This document shows, piece after piece, positions 9,801-18,061 of a stretch of 64,000 bases of DNA. The position numbers were made by a program, and so were the translations under genes. Source of the DNA: Acidiferrum sp963764675 (GTDB lineage Bacteria; Acidobacteriota; Terriglobia; Acidiferrales; UBA7541). The stretch lies in contig CAVXTQ010000001.1 of assembly GCA_963764675.1 (NCBI GenBank), positions 248,001 through 312,000 of the forward strand, read 5' to 3'. The notes under the pieces were generated by a model. The model was given only the letters and a program-made list of their open reading frames with translations. It ran no database searches and was not told the origin of the DNA. Each line of letters opens with the position of its first letter. Positions within the stretch are counted from its first letter, which is position 1.

Positions 9801-10771
9801 TCTTCGCGCAACGTGTCTTCATAGGAGAAAAAGTAAAAGGTTTTGTCTTTCACGATCGGTCCGCCGATGGTGAAGCCCGCTTGCACTCGTGTGAACGCTT
9901 GCTTTGTCGGATCTAATTCGCCGGTCACCGGGTCCACTTGTCCCGAGAACGCATTTCGCGCTTGAAACGCTTTGTTGCGCAGATAGCCGAAGACGTCGCC
10001 GTGGACTGCGTTGCCGCCGCTCTTGGTGACGATGTTAATCACGCCGCCGGTGGCGCGCCCGTACTCGGCGCTGTAGTCCCCAAGAATCAACTGAAATTCC
10101 TGCACCGCCTCTTGCGAGACCGTGGCGCGAATTCCGTTGATGGAATTGTCCACGGCATCCGCGCCGTCGACGCTGACTTCGTTGGAGCGGGCTCGCTGGC
10201 CGCCTACGTTTAGTCCGCTGGTCGGCGCAGGGCCGATTGTGGGTGCTACGTCGCGCGTAGTCTGAGAGTTGGTCAGCGTGAAGTTGATATAGTTCCGCCC
10301 GTTGATCGGGAGGTTGTCGATACGCCGCTCGTCCACAACCTGCGACACTTCCGTTTTGGTGGTTTCAATCGCGGCGGTCTCGGTGGTTACCGTGACCGTT
10401 TGTTGCATGCTTCGGAGTTGAAGCTGAGGATTAAACGAGGCGTTCTCTCCAACGGAGACGACGATCGCTTCGTTTTCGAAGCTCGCGAAATTCGCTCCGC
10501 CGTCGACGGTGAGTTTGTATTGTCCCGGGGGTAAACCAACCAGGTTGTATCGGCCGTTGTCGTCGGCCACCGTGGCGCGTTCCGCGCCGGTGACTGCGCT
10601 CACTACTGTCACTTTCGCGCCGTGCACGGGCAGGCCCTGTGGGTCGGTGACGATTCCGGACAGTGTCGCGGTGTTCACCTGGGCTTTGGCGCCAAGGGCA
10701 AAGCTCATCGAAAGCACGCACACGAGCACACACACAACCACCCACACCCACACACAGTGTCTGCGTAGCAT
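6836..10771 (-). CDS. TonB-dependent receptor with carboxypeptidase-regulatory-like N-terminal domain (Oar-like)
   Basis: A 1,311-residue outer-membrane protein. A long signal peptide ends at GAKAQ. Residues about 35-115 are a CarboxypepD_reg beta-sandwich (TLSGIVTDPQGLPVHGAKVTV, then GRYNLVGLPPGQYKL). Residues about 150-260 are the plug (RIDNLPINGRNYINFTL; GGVINIVTKSGGN). The remainder is the beta-barrel, ending in KVNW with the terminal aromatic residue expected for Bam-dependent insertion. This architecture is expanded in Acidobacteria and is usually linked to uptake of large organic substrates; the substrate here is unknown and no partner genes lie next to it. The ATG at 10771 is chosen because GGAGG lies 7 bases upstream; the next upstream in-frame start is a TTG without a ribosome site. 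The signal-peptide DNA is an interrupted CA-dinucleotide tract. Confidence 0.93.
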   Translation of the reverse strand: MLRRHCVWVWVVVCVLVCVLSMSFALGAKAQVNTATLSGIVTDPQGLPVHGAKVTVVSAVTGAERATVADDNGRYNLVGLPPGQYKLTVDGGANFASFENEAIVVSVGENASFNPQLQLRSMQQTVTVTTETAAIETTKTEVSQVVDERRIDNLPINGRNYINFTLTNSQTTRDVAPTIGPAPTSGLNVGGQRARSNEVSVDGADAVDNSINGIRATVSQEAVQEFQLILGDYSAEYGRATGGVINIVTKSGGNAVHGDVFGYLRNKAFQARNAFSGQVDPVTGELDPTKQAFTRVQAGFTIGGPIVKDKTFYFFSYEDTLREETGFSSIGEAQGGGGPWGLTTVPLPTPGGALPVQLTPSQAGTVQTLLTSGVPAYQNLAVQYGLLLGSASNVALNKLDFGAIAAGLSGGSLNPGPGSQFPVPVACPLGQVVNAVVCSGFAAVGTGGSIVPAGVAPLPASYVGLNALRGNFPTTEKTSLWSARLDQKWNNRNSSFLRVGVSPSLVTGVESTAQNQVFGQNAGSRTGVNQSRDVSGVFQHDTIVSDTAFNQFRFQFARRGLHFGFSELPGGSDIGVNIPGYAYFGREPYSTVDRIERRFQFTDHVSIIHGNHTFKVGGDFNLIQLRSGKQQIFELDYGGDVNFGGLAVSNFGLPDSVTLPSGQPVQLFGATGLQSYGLGIPTTYIQGIGQSNQPFDNIPVAVFAQDSWRATRKLTLNYGLRYDVEVTPLFGPATAVNAAAEKALGVVEGIPRDNNNVAPRFGIAWDPKGDGKTVIRAGYGLFYDHPLLAIAFDAATADGGRSVQLITAGGSPSACGLVPGAGICGTSDSPTNLNGSSIFQGVLNSLPSMGYLPNQQRFDPFFPNSLFANQNYLTAGFPLPILPFVLPVSKNFQFGYAQQGNLTIEREIAGSWKISVGYQYTRGLHLYRPVDINSTNPQLLTQNLANAGAAGLGFTSPVTVVAPSSTVAPGATTCGVGVVAPAVLGQLFGCPGPLAVLNGQYVSTPAFFNFFRPSGPNPSFASLVPGGYGTQVQLAGLAGYPVGYGVPVPFNSVDAQLSDGSSIYHGLTVNVQKRFSHSFELLSSYTWSHTIDDSTDLQSPLEPQDSRFPFYERSNSDFDQRHRWVTSAVFQSPGAHSGDSTWKHVIADFTVAPIIEVSAGRPYTVITGTDYRLDLGASNGRPSVGTTGPTATSAFFPGVSFALPSTCLTDSGASFSVPGVSPPLGCNGNLGRNSFTTPGFFQMDLRVSRRFAMGERLKLDVIADAFNLTNRLNVAAVNQLCDPGSSSTCSAGQPTAAYDARQFQFALKVNW

Positions 10772-10880
10772 AATTGCCTCCAAGACGGACTCGCTTTGTC
10801 GAAGCTGGCCGATGCCCGCTACCCCTAGCGGCGGCGGGTATGCCCGCCGGGTGCATGGCTTACACGGATGAACACTTCGG

Positions 10881-10909
10881 CTTTTACTGTAACCACACGT
10901 TCATTTCAA
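10881..10909 (-). promoter_or_regulatory. Candidate sigma70-type promoter for the TonB receptor
   Basis: On the minus strand TTGAAA (10904-10909) is separated by 17 bases from TAAAAG (10881-10886), about 110 bases before the receptor start codon. The -35 box is near consensus and the -10 box is weaker. This is a pattern match only. Confidence 0.35.
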
Positions 10910-11040
10910 TAAGAATCTTTTTTCGGCTGGCCTGGTTGCGACGTATCGGACACACCCCTGCGAACGGGTTACCGCATTGCTTGTGCCTTGAAGAAGAAAT
11001 GCCAGGTGGAGGGCAGAAAATTCTGAGGAGCCTGTATGGT

Positions 11041-11374
11041 TCAGCTGCGCTGCGCGGCCGTCGTGACGCTCAATTCATCCTTGAGCTCACCGCCCAACGC
11101 ATCTTTGAGCTCATCGCGTTTTACAGTCAAGGCTTTCAGGGCCGTGGCAATAGCGATCAAAATCGCAGTGGCGAAATTCGTCAGAACCACGGCCTGCGCG
11201 TGCATTAGCACGCCATAGCAGCACTCCGAGCAGGTACAGGCTCAGCATCCCGTAGGAGAGATCCCGGCCGCCCTGCTTCCAAATTTTGATCAACTGCGGG
11301 ACGAACGCGAACGTCGTGCAAAATCCTCCCACGGAACCCAGCAACACGATCCACGCATCTGTCGTCATCATCAT
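11041..11374 (-). pseudogene. SemiSWEET-type sugar transporter, frameshifted
   Basis: The first part (11374 down to about 11218) encodes the first two membrane helices of a SemiSWEET/MtN3 half-transporter: a helix with the CTTFAFVPQLIKIWK signature (the PQ-containing loop of the family), then LSYGMLSLYLLGVLLW. That frame then runs into unrelated residues. Another frame from 11217 to 11041 encodes the missing third helix (YGVLMHAQAVVLTNFATAIL and onward) and a charged tail ending at 11041. Alignment with the family suggests about four residues are missing at the junction, so an 11-base loss rather than a single-base error best explains it. SemiSWEETs dimerise to form a passive sugar channel; without helix 3 the product should be inactive. 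Confidence 0.75.
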
Positions 11375-11557
11375 GCTCGCAATCCTTGTCTGTTTTGACC
11401 GCCGGGAATCTTCGGATACAGACTACCGTCTTCGAAGGGTGCGTCGAAGGCCTGTTTCGGCCGCTGACTACAGTTTAGCAACGCCACCGCACAGATTAGG
11501 AATGATAACGAACGATTTCATCGGCAAATGTGATGAGAATTCGACTGAGATGGCAGG

Positions 11558-14185
11558 TTAGAGCTGCAAGTGTCGCTGTACCAGCTTGCGAAGCTTTTCG
11601 CGGTCCTCGTCCTTCATGTGTACAAATTCGACGCCGCTTCCTTCCGCCCCGATGTTCCGCACCACGGCGGTGAAGTGAATCTTTCGCAGGCCCGAGCGAA
11701 TCTCCAGTTGAATCGAATCGCCCACGTTCAATTTCTTTGGCGACTCGAGATACGCCCCGCCCAGGCTGATCGTTTTCACGCGCGCCATTCCGGCTTGCCC
11801 GCTGTCGATCTGCGCGCGCAGAGGAGACTCCAGCGGAACACGCACGTAGCGCCGAGGGATGACGTAGCTCGCGCTGGACTGCGCCGCCGCTTCAAATGCC
11901 GCGCGCACCCGCGCCGATGACGGCCGATCTTCAATCATCGCCAGGGCGTCCTCGGCCGCCGCGCGAAGCCCGGACGGTTCGCAATAGGTGATTCCGTCGC
12001 GCTTTTCCGCGAGCATGCGCAGCAATTCCGAGGCTTCTTGCGCGCGCATACGCCCGAGTGCCTCGATGGCCTTGATGCGCACAAACTGATCGCGCAAGAT
12101 TTCGTGCTCGCCCGCGGCGATCTCCATGAGTTGCGGCACCGAGGTAGTTTCTTGCGCCAGGCCGATCTGGTCGATCATCATGGGCACGACGAGGGGATGC
12201 GCGTCGGCGAGCACCGCGGAAAAAACAAAGGCTGCGCTTTGCGCCGAGGCGGCATTCGTCGGACGCGCCAGTTCGCTGACCGCGAGATCCTGCAAATTCC
12301 ATTCCCAGCTTGCCAGTGCGCGCGTCAGTCCACGCAGCAGGCGGTCCGGGTCGGCGGTCGCCAGAAGCTTGATAGCGCCGCTCACGCGCTGGCGCCGCGC
12401 TTCGTACAACCGCGTCTCCAGCATGTTCAGCACGGGGACGCCAATGGTGCGAAGGAGCCTGGCCATGGCCGGCAGAAATTCCGATCCGCGCGGATCGGTC
12501 AGCAACAGGGTCATCCGGTCGATCAAGCGCTCCGGATCGCGCTGCAGCAGGCGTGGCAAAACCGGGTCCAGAGCGCGGTTCGAGAGAGCCGCATCCACGA
12601 GCAGTAGCCAACGATCCTGCGCTACCAGGCGGTGTGCCAGCGCTGACATGTGATCGTGCTCGCGGTCCTTCGGCGATTTCTCCAGCCCGTTCAGAATGCC
12701 CTCGAAGCCGACGTAGTCGCCGCGGTTCACCGCGATGCGCCCGAGCGTCTCCAAAAACGCCGCGAGAAGCGCCGCGGTCTCCGGAGTTTTTTCTGTCTCC
12801 AAAGCCTTCAGCGTGCCGCGGCTCAAATCTTCGGGCACTTGGTTCGGCCAGAGCGACTCGATCACGGCCGTCAATTCGTTCAAGCCCGCGGCCACGGACC
12901 GCCGCGCACGCGCATCTTCATTCTCGATGCGTCTCGCGTAGTTCAACAGGATGTTTCGTGCTTCCCTGCGCGGCGCATCGGCTCCCGCATCCGCCAATTG
13001 CCCCAGCGTTTGCCGCAGAGCTACGATCGGCACGCACCACACGTCCGGCCCGCGCAGGACTGCCGATTTTTCTCGCGGCGGCAGCTCCAACCAGAATTTC
13101 TCGATCAGTTTTTCGCGATGCGTCTCGGTCGCCCAGGTGCTGGCGAAGGAGGTCAAATGTGCCGAGGCATGAGGTCCCGAGTACTTGCCCGCCGTGACTA
13201 GGACATCGCCCAGGCGATGCAACATCGGCCGCACGCCGATCGGTGTCAGCGTCCCAGCGGAGAATTCGGGTCCCAGCGATTCGAAGATCAAGTTCTCGGA
13301 GAGCCGCAGCAGGTACGGTTGGGGCTGTTCTCCCTCGCGCGGTCCGTATTGATGGACGCAGCTCAGAAGTAGCCGCACGGTGTCCCGGCTCGCGTCTTCC
13401 ATGGCACTGTGGATCGCTCGCGCCGCTTCTTCCGGGGCTAGCCCGCGCGCCGCTTCCAGCGGCGGCGTCAGCCGCGCCAATAACTGCAGTGTAGCCACCA
13501 GATCGTCAATCTGCGGCGCTTGGATCGGAGCGTGGCTCGCCTCTCTCGGCGAGTGCCCTCCATACGCAACCAATGCCGCGATCAGACTCGCGAGCACGGA
13601 ATCCACTTTGCGCTCGGTTTGTGTATTGATCGTGATGCCTTCCACGCGATTCTCCGCAAGTTGCGCCGGCCACTCGGCGGCTCCTTGCTTCACGCTCTCT
13701 TCCGATCTTAGCAACGTTGCTTTCACAAGTTGCCCCAGCGTGTCGAGTTCGCCTACATGGAACTCGCGCGCAAAGACCAGAGTCTGGATTCCGGCCCGTT
13801 GTAGATCCTTGGCCAGCGCGTGCAACTCCCCGCGTGCATCCGGAAGCGGTGTCTCGCTGACTTTCAGTGCTACCAGCCCGCCGCGTTCCACTCGAATTTC
13901 CAGTCCGTTTAGTTGCGCCGCAACGCTCCGGAGAGTCTCGTATGCGCCATCCAGACTCTGTAATGTGTGTGGATGGTGCCGCTCGTACAGGCGCGCCGAG
14001 CGCAGCAATAGATGCAGGCAGCGCAGCGCGCGGTCTACGTCGGCAACGTTGGCGTCGGGCGTCAATTCCCGGCGCAGGCGTGGTCCCCCCGCAGGCGAAC
14101 CGAGCGAGCTACCAGGGCCGGAATCGGCGTGCTGCTTTTGCTTGTCGATAGGCAATGTGGCCCGAAGGACCAAATCAATCCTCAC
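11558..14185 (-). CDS. HEAT-repeat-like protein with C-terminal PilZ domain
   Basis: 875 residues with a GTG start at 14185. Residues about 50-200 are a helical region, about 400-770 are Ala/Leu-rich alpha-helical repeats resembling HEAT/armadillo units (for example the EALGRMRAQEASELLRMLAE segment), and about 780-875 are a PilZ domain. The c-di-GMP motif RxxxR is present (RRYVRV), but in the second motif (D/N)xSxxG the first position is Thr (TISLGGA), which may weaken ligand binding. The protein has no signal peptide and is presumably a cytoplasmic c-di-GMP-responsive scaffold. It lies downstream of a Ser/Thr kinase on the same strand but 366 bases away, so probably separately transcribed. 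The target is unknown. Confidence 0.82.
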   Translation of the reverse strand: MRIDLVLRATLPIDKQKQHADSGPGSSLGSPAGGPRLRRELTPDANVADVDRALRCLHLLLRSARLYERHHPHTLQSLDGAYETLRSVAAQLNGLEIRVERGGLVALKVSETPLPDARGELHALAKDLQRAGIQTLVFAREFHVGELDTLGQLVKATLLRSEESVKQGAAEWPAQLAENRVEGITINTQTERKVDSVLASLIAALVAYGGHSPREASHAPIQAPQIDDLVATLQLLARLTPPLEAARGLAPEEAARAIHSAMEDASRDTVRLLLSCVHQYGPREGEQPQPYLLRLSENLIFESLGPEFSAGTLTPIGVRPMLHRLGDVLVTAGKYSGPHASAHLTSFASTWATETHREKLIEKFWLELPPREKSAVLRGPDVWCVPIVALRQTLGQLADAGADAPRREARNILLNYARRIENEDARARRSVAAGLNELTAVIESLWPNQVPEDLSRGTLKALETEKTPETAALLAAFLETLGRIAVNRGDYVGFEGILNGLEKSPKDREHDHMSALAHRLVAQDRWLLLVDAALSNRALDPVLPRLLQRDPERLIDRMTLLLTDPRGSEFLPAMARLLRTIGVPVLNMLETRLYEARRQRVSGAIKLLATADPDRLLRGLTRALASWEWNLQDLAVSELARPTNAASAQSAAFVFSAVLADAHPLVVPMMIDQIGLAQETTSVPQLMEIAAGEHEILRDQFVRIKAIEALGRMRAQEASELLRMLAEKRDGITYCEPSGLRAAAEDALAMIEDRPSSARVRAAFEAAAQSSASYVIPRRYVRVPLESPLRAQIDSGQAGMARVKTISLGGAYLESPKKLNVGDSIQLEIRSGLRKIHFTAVVRNIGAEGSGVEFVHMKDEDREKLRKLVQRHLQL

Positions 14186-14551
14186 TTACGCGCTGGTCTT
14201 GGAGCGTCCCAGTCAGTCCCCGGGACATGGAGCCTCGCGCGTGAGTCGCGAGCGGTAGAAAGGGCGGATGAACCCAACGTATAGGCAAGCACGCTTCCTG
14301 CCTAGTTTGACGGGAATTAACCCCTTTGTTTTCAATGATGGATTGCGGTAGTCCTAGAACTAGCCGCTGTGCGATGTTTCAAAATGTAACAGCTCGAGTA
14401 GGGTCAGGCTCGATTCTCAGATTCGACCTTCGCTTGCTCTCTGCTGAACGTAACCTCTTTTCTTTCATAGCTTTTCGGAGAATGAGCAGTCTTGCCTATG
14501 CTTGAGCTGCTCAAGCATCGGGCATTGCCCTCTGAATCAAATGGGCCCGCC
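14186..14551. other. Intergenic region without a recognisable gene
   Basis: 366 bases between the kinase stop and the PilZ-protein start, both on the minus strand. I see no coding pattern, RNA gene or strong terminator; it presumably carries the PilZ gene's promoter. Confidence 0.5.
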
Positions 14552-17236
14552 TCAACGCAAAGGGACGCGGAACAAGTTCCTATGCACCAAGACCCGGTTG
14601 AGTGCATAGGTCCCGTCATCGATCCCTGGCAGTAGGAAGCTATCGACTTTCTTCGCCCCTGATAGTGCGGACGCCTCATTCTCAGTGCTGACACCCAATG
14701 GCGGGACTTTGGGGAACATGGTGCCGGGCGGGAGCGGAATAACGAAGGTTCCCCACGACAACACGCCTTCTCCGTGACTCAGGCCGGGAAGGGAAAAGAA
14801 CATCGCCCTGCCGCTGAGTGCCCAGCGCACGGCGCACACGCTCTGGCAGAGACGCGTCCACGCGCCACCGGAAACTGGGATCGCGGCGATCCCCCGCGGC
14901 GGGTCCTCACCGGGAAACGCAACCTGTGCTACCACCCATTGCCCGTCCGGCGAAACCGTCTGCATTTGCACCACCGGGTCCGCTGTGATCTTCCGCCGGT
15001 CGCTGCCGTCCTGGTTCATTCGATAGACAAAACTCTTCTCTCCCTCAGATGACATAAAGAACAAAGTTCCGTCGGGGCCAAAGGCCGGGCTGAGTTCGTT
15101 GACCGAAGACTGGATTTGCCTCGGAGGAGAACGGTGATCCAAAGGTGCAAGCCAGATGGACTCTCTACCGTCTTCGCCACGCATCGAATAGGCTACGTTG
15201 CGCCCGTCCGGAGACAAATCGAAACCGGTTCCCGAAAGTCCGCTCACCAGAGTCTCGCTTCTCCCCGAGCCTACTTCGACAGAGCGCAACTCGATCGCTT
15301 TGGGGTTTAGGCTGCGTCGAAGGTAGTAAACAAGCTGGCCGTCGGGTGAAAATGCGGCACGGCTGGTGCTTCCGTCCGGATAGGAAAAATAAGCCTCCCC
15401 TTCGAAAGTCACCTGGTGCTCGCCTTCGTGGTCATGCACCCAGATGCTGCTTTGTTGCGTGCCCACAGAGGTCACCATCCAGCGGCCGTCCGGAGCGACC
15501 GCAATTCCTTCTTCTTCGGTCACTCCCGACGTAACCTGCTCTGGCACGCCGTCGGGAAACCGTTGACGCCAGGTGTGGAATCGGCCGCCCGACGACGAAC
15601 TGAAATACATCCAGCGTCCATCCGGAGACCATGCAGCAGCGGTGCACTCTGCGTTTGCAGGTCCAACGGGCTTCGCGGCCGCGTGGCCATCAAAGGAAAC
15701 CAAACGGCATGGCTGCCAGCCTCCGAGTGTGTCCATCCACACGACCAGCACCCATTTGCCGTCCGGCGAAGCGTAAGAGCGATGCGCCATGCTGTTTTCA
15801 CCGGGCGTCAGGTATACGTCGCGCTCCGCGTTGCGATTCTCCATCGAGGTGACGATTGCCATGTGGCGGCCGCTCTTGATCTCCGAGAAAAGCAGGTGGT
15901 GTGCATCAATCCAAGTCAATCCCGAGCCGTTAGGCAGCAACAGCCTTGGATCGCCTCCAAGAGCGGGCACGATCCAGGTATCCCAATGTCCCGGCACGGT
16001 GTACGCCACCTGCGAGCCATCGGGAGAAAACACCGGGCTCATCTTCGTGGTTTTGTCGTGCGTGAGTTGTACAGGGTTTCCCTCCGGCAACAACTTGACG
16101 TAGACCTCGCCGCTGCTGACGAAAGTGCCGGGGCCGTGAAGGAAAGCGAGCATGCGCCCGTCGGGCGATATTGCTGGCGAAGTTGCGGAATCAACAAAAT
16201 CGGTGAGCTGCACCCACTCCGATGAAGGCACCAGCGCGGATGCGTTTTTTTCCCGATAGAGGAAAATCCCCAAGACACACAATACGACTAGTGCCATGGC
16301 TCCCGCACCGTAGCGCAGGGTGCGGCTTTTTCCCTTCGCCGCCTCCTCTGGCCGAAAAGCTGCTGATTGACCGGAGGTCGTATCGCGCCGCACCCGCTTG
16401 AGATCCGCACGGAATTCTGCAGCAGATTGGTAGCGAACCTCGCGATCTTTTTCCAGAGCTTTACTGATGACCCGCTCGAGGTCCGAAGGCAATCCGCGAT
16501 TTAACGACGCCGGAGAGGTCGGCGTCTTGTTCAAGATGGCCTCGAAGATCACTGCCGACGTGGGTCCAGAAAAGGGAAGCCGACCCGTTGCCATTTCGTA
16601 GAGGACCGAGCCGAAAGAAAACAGGTCGGAACGCGCGTCGAGCTCCTCGCCGCGCGCTTGTTCGGGCGACATGTACGCAACGGTTCCAACGGTTGCGCCG
16701 GGGCTAGTCAACAAAGCGTCGCCGGTGGCGGTAGCCATTGCGGAAACGCCCGCGGCTTCGGCCACGGTGGCTAGCTTCGCCAATCCGAAATCGAGCACTT
16801 TGGCGTGGCCGTGTTTTGTCACGAATATGTTCGCGGTCTTGATGTCCCGGTGGATAATTCCCGACGTGTGCGCTGCGTTGAGACCCTCCGCGATTTGGAT
16901 GGCCCAGTCCAGCAGCTTGTCCAGCGGCAGGGCCCTGTCCTCGATGCAGTGCTTCAGCGTTCTGCCGTCGAGGAACTCCATGGCGATGAAGTTCTCGCCT
17001 TCGTCCTCGCCGATGTCGTAGAGGGTGCAGATATTGGGGTGATTCAGGGCGGAGGCGGCTTCGGCCTCGCGCCGGAAGCGCTCGAGCGCAGCTCGGTCGT
17101 GGGCCAGATCGGGTGGCAGGAACTTGAGGGCGACGAAGCGGTGAAGCCGGGTGTCCTCAGCCTTATACACCACGCCCATGCCGCCGCCACCCAGCTTCTC
17201 GAGGATGCGGTAGTGCGAGATGGTGTGTCCGACCAT
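14552..17236 (-). CDS. Ser/Thr protein kinase with C-terminal TolB/WD40-like beta-propeller
   Basis: 894 residues. The Hanks-type kinase domain (about 8-270) has the Gly-rich loop LGGGGMGVVYKA, catalytic lysine K38, HRDIKTAN (Thr replaces the usual Pro), DFGLAKL and an activation segment ending in GTVAYMSPEQARG, so it should be active. A single membrane helix lies at about 306-325 (MALVVLCVLGIFLY). The periplasmic part (about 340-894) is a six-to-eight-bladed propeller with repeated SPDGR or APDGRW blade motifs as in TolB and WD40-like PD40 repeats. The layout implies an inner-membrane receptor whose propeller binds an extracellular ligand or protein. It lies in a run of three kinases separated by unrelated genes and has its own upstream region. 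Confidence 0.93.
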   Translation of the reverse strand: MVGHTISHYRILEKLGGGGMGVVYKAEDTRLHRFVALKFLPPDLAHDRAALERFRREAEAASALNHPNICTLYDIGEDEGENFIAMEFLDGRTLKHCIEDRALPLDKLLDWAIQIAEGLNAAHTSGIIHRDIKTANIFVTKHGHAKVLDFGLAKLATVAEAAGVSAMATATGDALLTSPGATVGTVAYMSPEQARGEELDARSDLFSFGSVLYEMATGRLPFSGPTSAVIFEAILNKTPTSPASLNRGLPSDLERVISKALEKDREVRYQSAAEFRADLKRVRRDTTSGQSAAFRPEEAAKGKSRTLRYGAGAMALVVLCVLGIFLYREKNASALVPSSEWVQLTDFVDSATSPAISPDGRMLAFLHGPGTFVSSGEVYVKLLPEGNPVQLTHDKTTKMSPVFSPDGSQVAYTVPGHWDTWIVPALGGDPRLLLPNGSGLTWIDAHHLLFSEIKSGRHMAIVTSMENRNAERDVYLTPGENSMAHRSYASPDGKWVLVVWMDTLGGWQPCRLVSFDGHAAAKPVGPANAECTAAAWSPDGRWMYFSSSSGGRFHTWRQRFPDGVPEQVTSGVTEEEGIAVAPDGRWMVTSVGTQQSSIWVHDHEGEHQVTFEGEAYFSYPDGSTSRAAFSPDGQLVYYLRRSLNPKAIELRSVEVGSGRSETLVSGLSGTGFDLSPDGRNVAYSMRGEDGRESIWLAPLDHRSPPRQIQSSVNELSPAFGPDGTLFFMSSEGEKSFVYRMNQDGSDRRKITADPVVQMQTVSPDGQWVVAQVAFPGEDPPRGIAAIPVSGGAWTRLCQSVCAVRWALSGRAMFFSLPGLSHGEGVLSWGTFVIPLPPGTMFPKVPPLGVSTENEASALSGAKKVDSFLLPGIDDGTYALNRVLVHRNLFRVPLR

Positions 17237-17398
17237 AGAAACGCGCGACCTGATGCTCGCATGTTAGGGATGGCCCTCAGGCAAGTCAATGAGCGGGCGC
17301 TACCTTAAATCAAGCGAGCCCGGCGATGGCGTGGGCCGCAGACCTAGTCGCGCGGCACAAATGCATCAAATCGCTCGGTGCTACATCCAATGGACGGC

Positions 17399-18055
17399 AT
17401 GAAAATTCTCGCCCTGAACGTTGGGCTGCCCCGCGAAGTCACCTGGCACGATCGTCGAGTCAGTACTGGCATTTTCAAACAGCCGGTCTCGGACCGCCTC
17501 GCGCTCCGCACCCTGAATCTCGACGGCGACCGCCAGGCAGACCTCACCGTTCACGGCGGCACGCACAAGGCCGTGTATTGCTACCCGTACGAACACTATG
17601 ATTACTGGAAAGAAGAGTTAGCTGGCCGCGACCTGCCCTCGGGCACCTTTGGCGAGAACTTCACGACCGTGGGACTCCTCGAAGACTCGACATTTCTCGG
17701 CGACCGTTTCTCCGTGGGCACCGCCGAGGTCATCGTCACCCAGCCGCGGCTCCCTTGCTTCAAGCTGGGCATTCGCTTTGGGGACGACCATATGGTCAAG
17801 CGCTTCCTGGCCAGCGGCCGCAGCGGTTTCTATCTTGGCGTCACTCGAGAAGGCGAAGTTGGTCCTGGCGATGAAATTAAGCTAATTGCGCGTGACCCGC
17901 ACGAAGTCCCCGTGTCCGAAATCACGCGCCTCTATATTGCAAAACAGTACGAGGCTGCTGATGTCGCATCCCTGCGTCGCCTGCTGCAGGTGGCCGCTGT
18001 CCCGGACGATTGGAAAGAATATTTCCGCGAGCGCCTCGAGCAAAACAACAACTGA
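17399..18055 (+). CDS. MOSC-domain protein, YiiM family
   Basis: About 218 residues of the MOSC (molybdenum-cofactor sulfurase C-terminal) superfamily. YiiM-type features are present: start MKILALNVG, the conserved DGDRQADLTVHGGTHKAVYCY block, and the Cys-containing PRLPCFKLGIRFGDDHM block with the MOSC sulfur-carrying cysteine. YiiM-type proteins reduce N-hydroxylated compounds with a molybdenum cofactor, a role known mainly from the E. coli relative. Alternative in-frame starts lie at 17378 (GTG) and 17390 (ATG); the third start is chosen because family members begin with MKIL. It is flanked by two kinases on the other strand and is convergent with the downstream one, 6 bases apart, so it stands alone. 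Confidence 0.9.
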   Translation: MKILALNVGLPREVTWHDRRVSTGIFKQPVSDRLALRTLNLDGDRQADLTVHGGTHKAVYCYPYEHYDYWKEELAGRDLPSGTFGENFTTVGLLEDSTFLGDRFSVGTAEVIVTQPRLPCFKLGIRFGDDHMVKRFLASGRSGFYLGVTREGEVGPGDEIKLIARDPHEVPVSEITRLYIAKQYEAADVASLRRLLQVAAVPDDWKEYFRERLEQNNN

Positions 18056-18061
18056 CAAATC

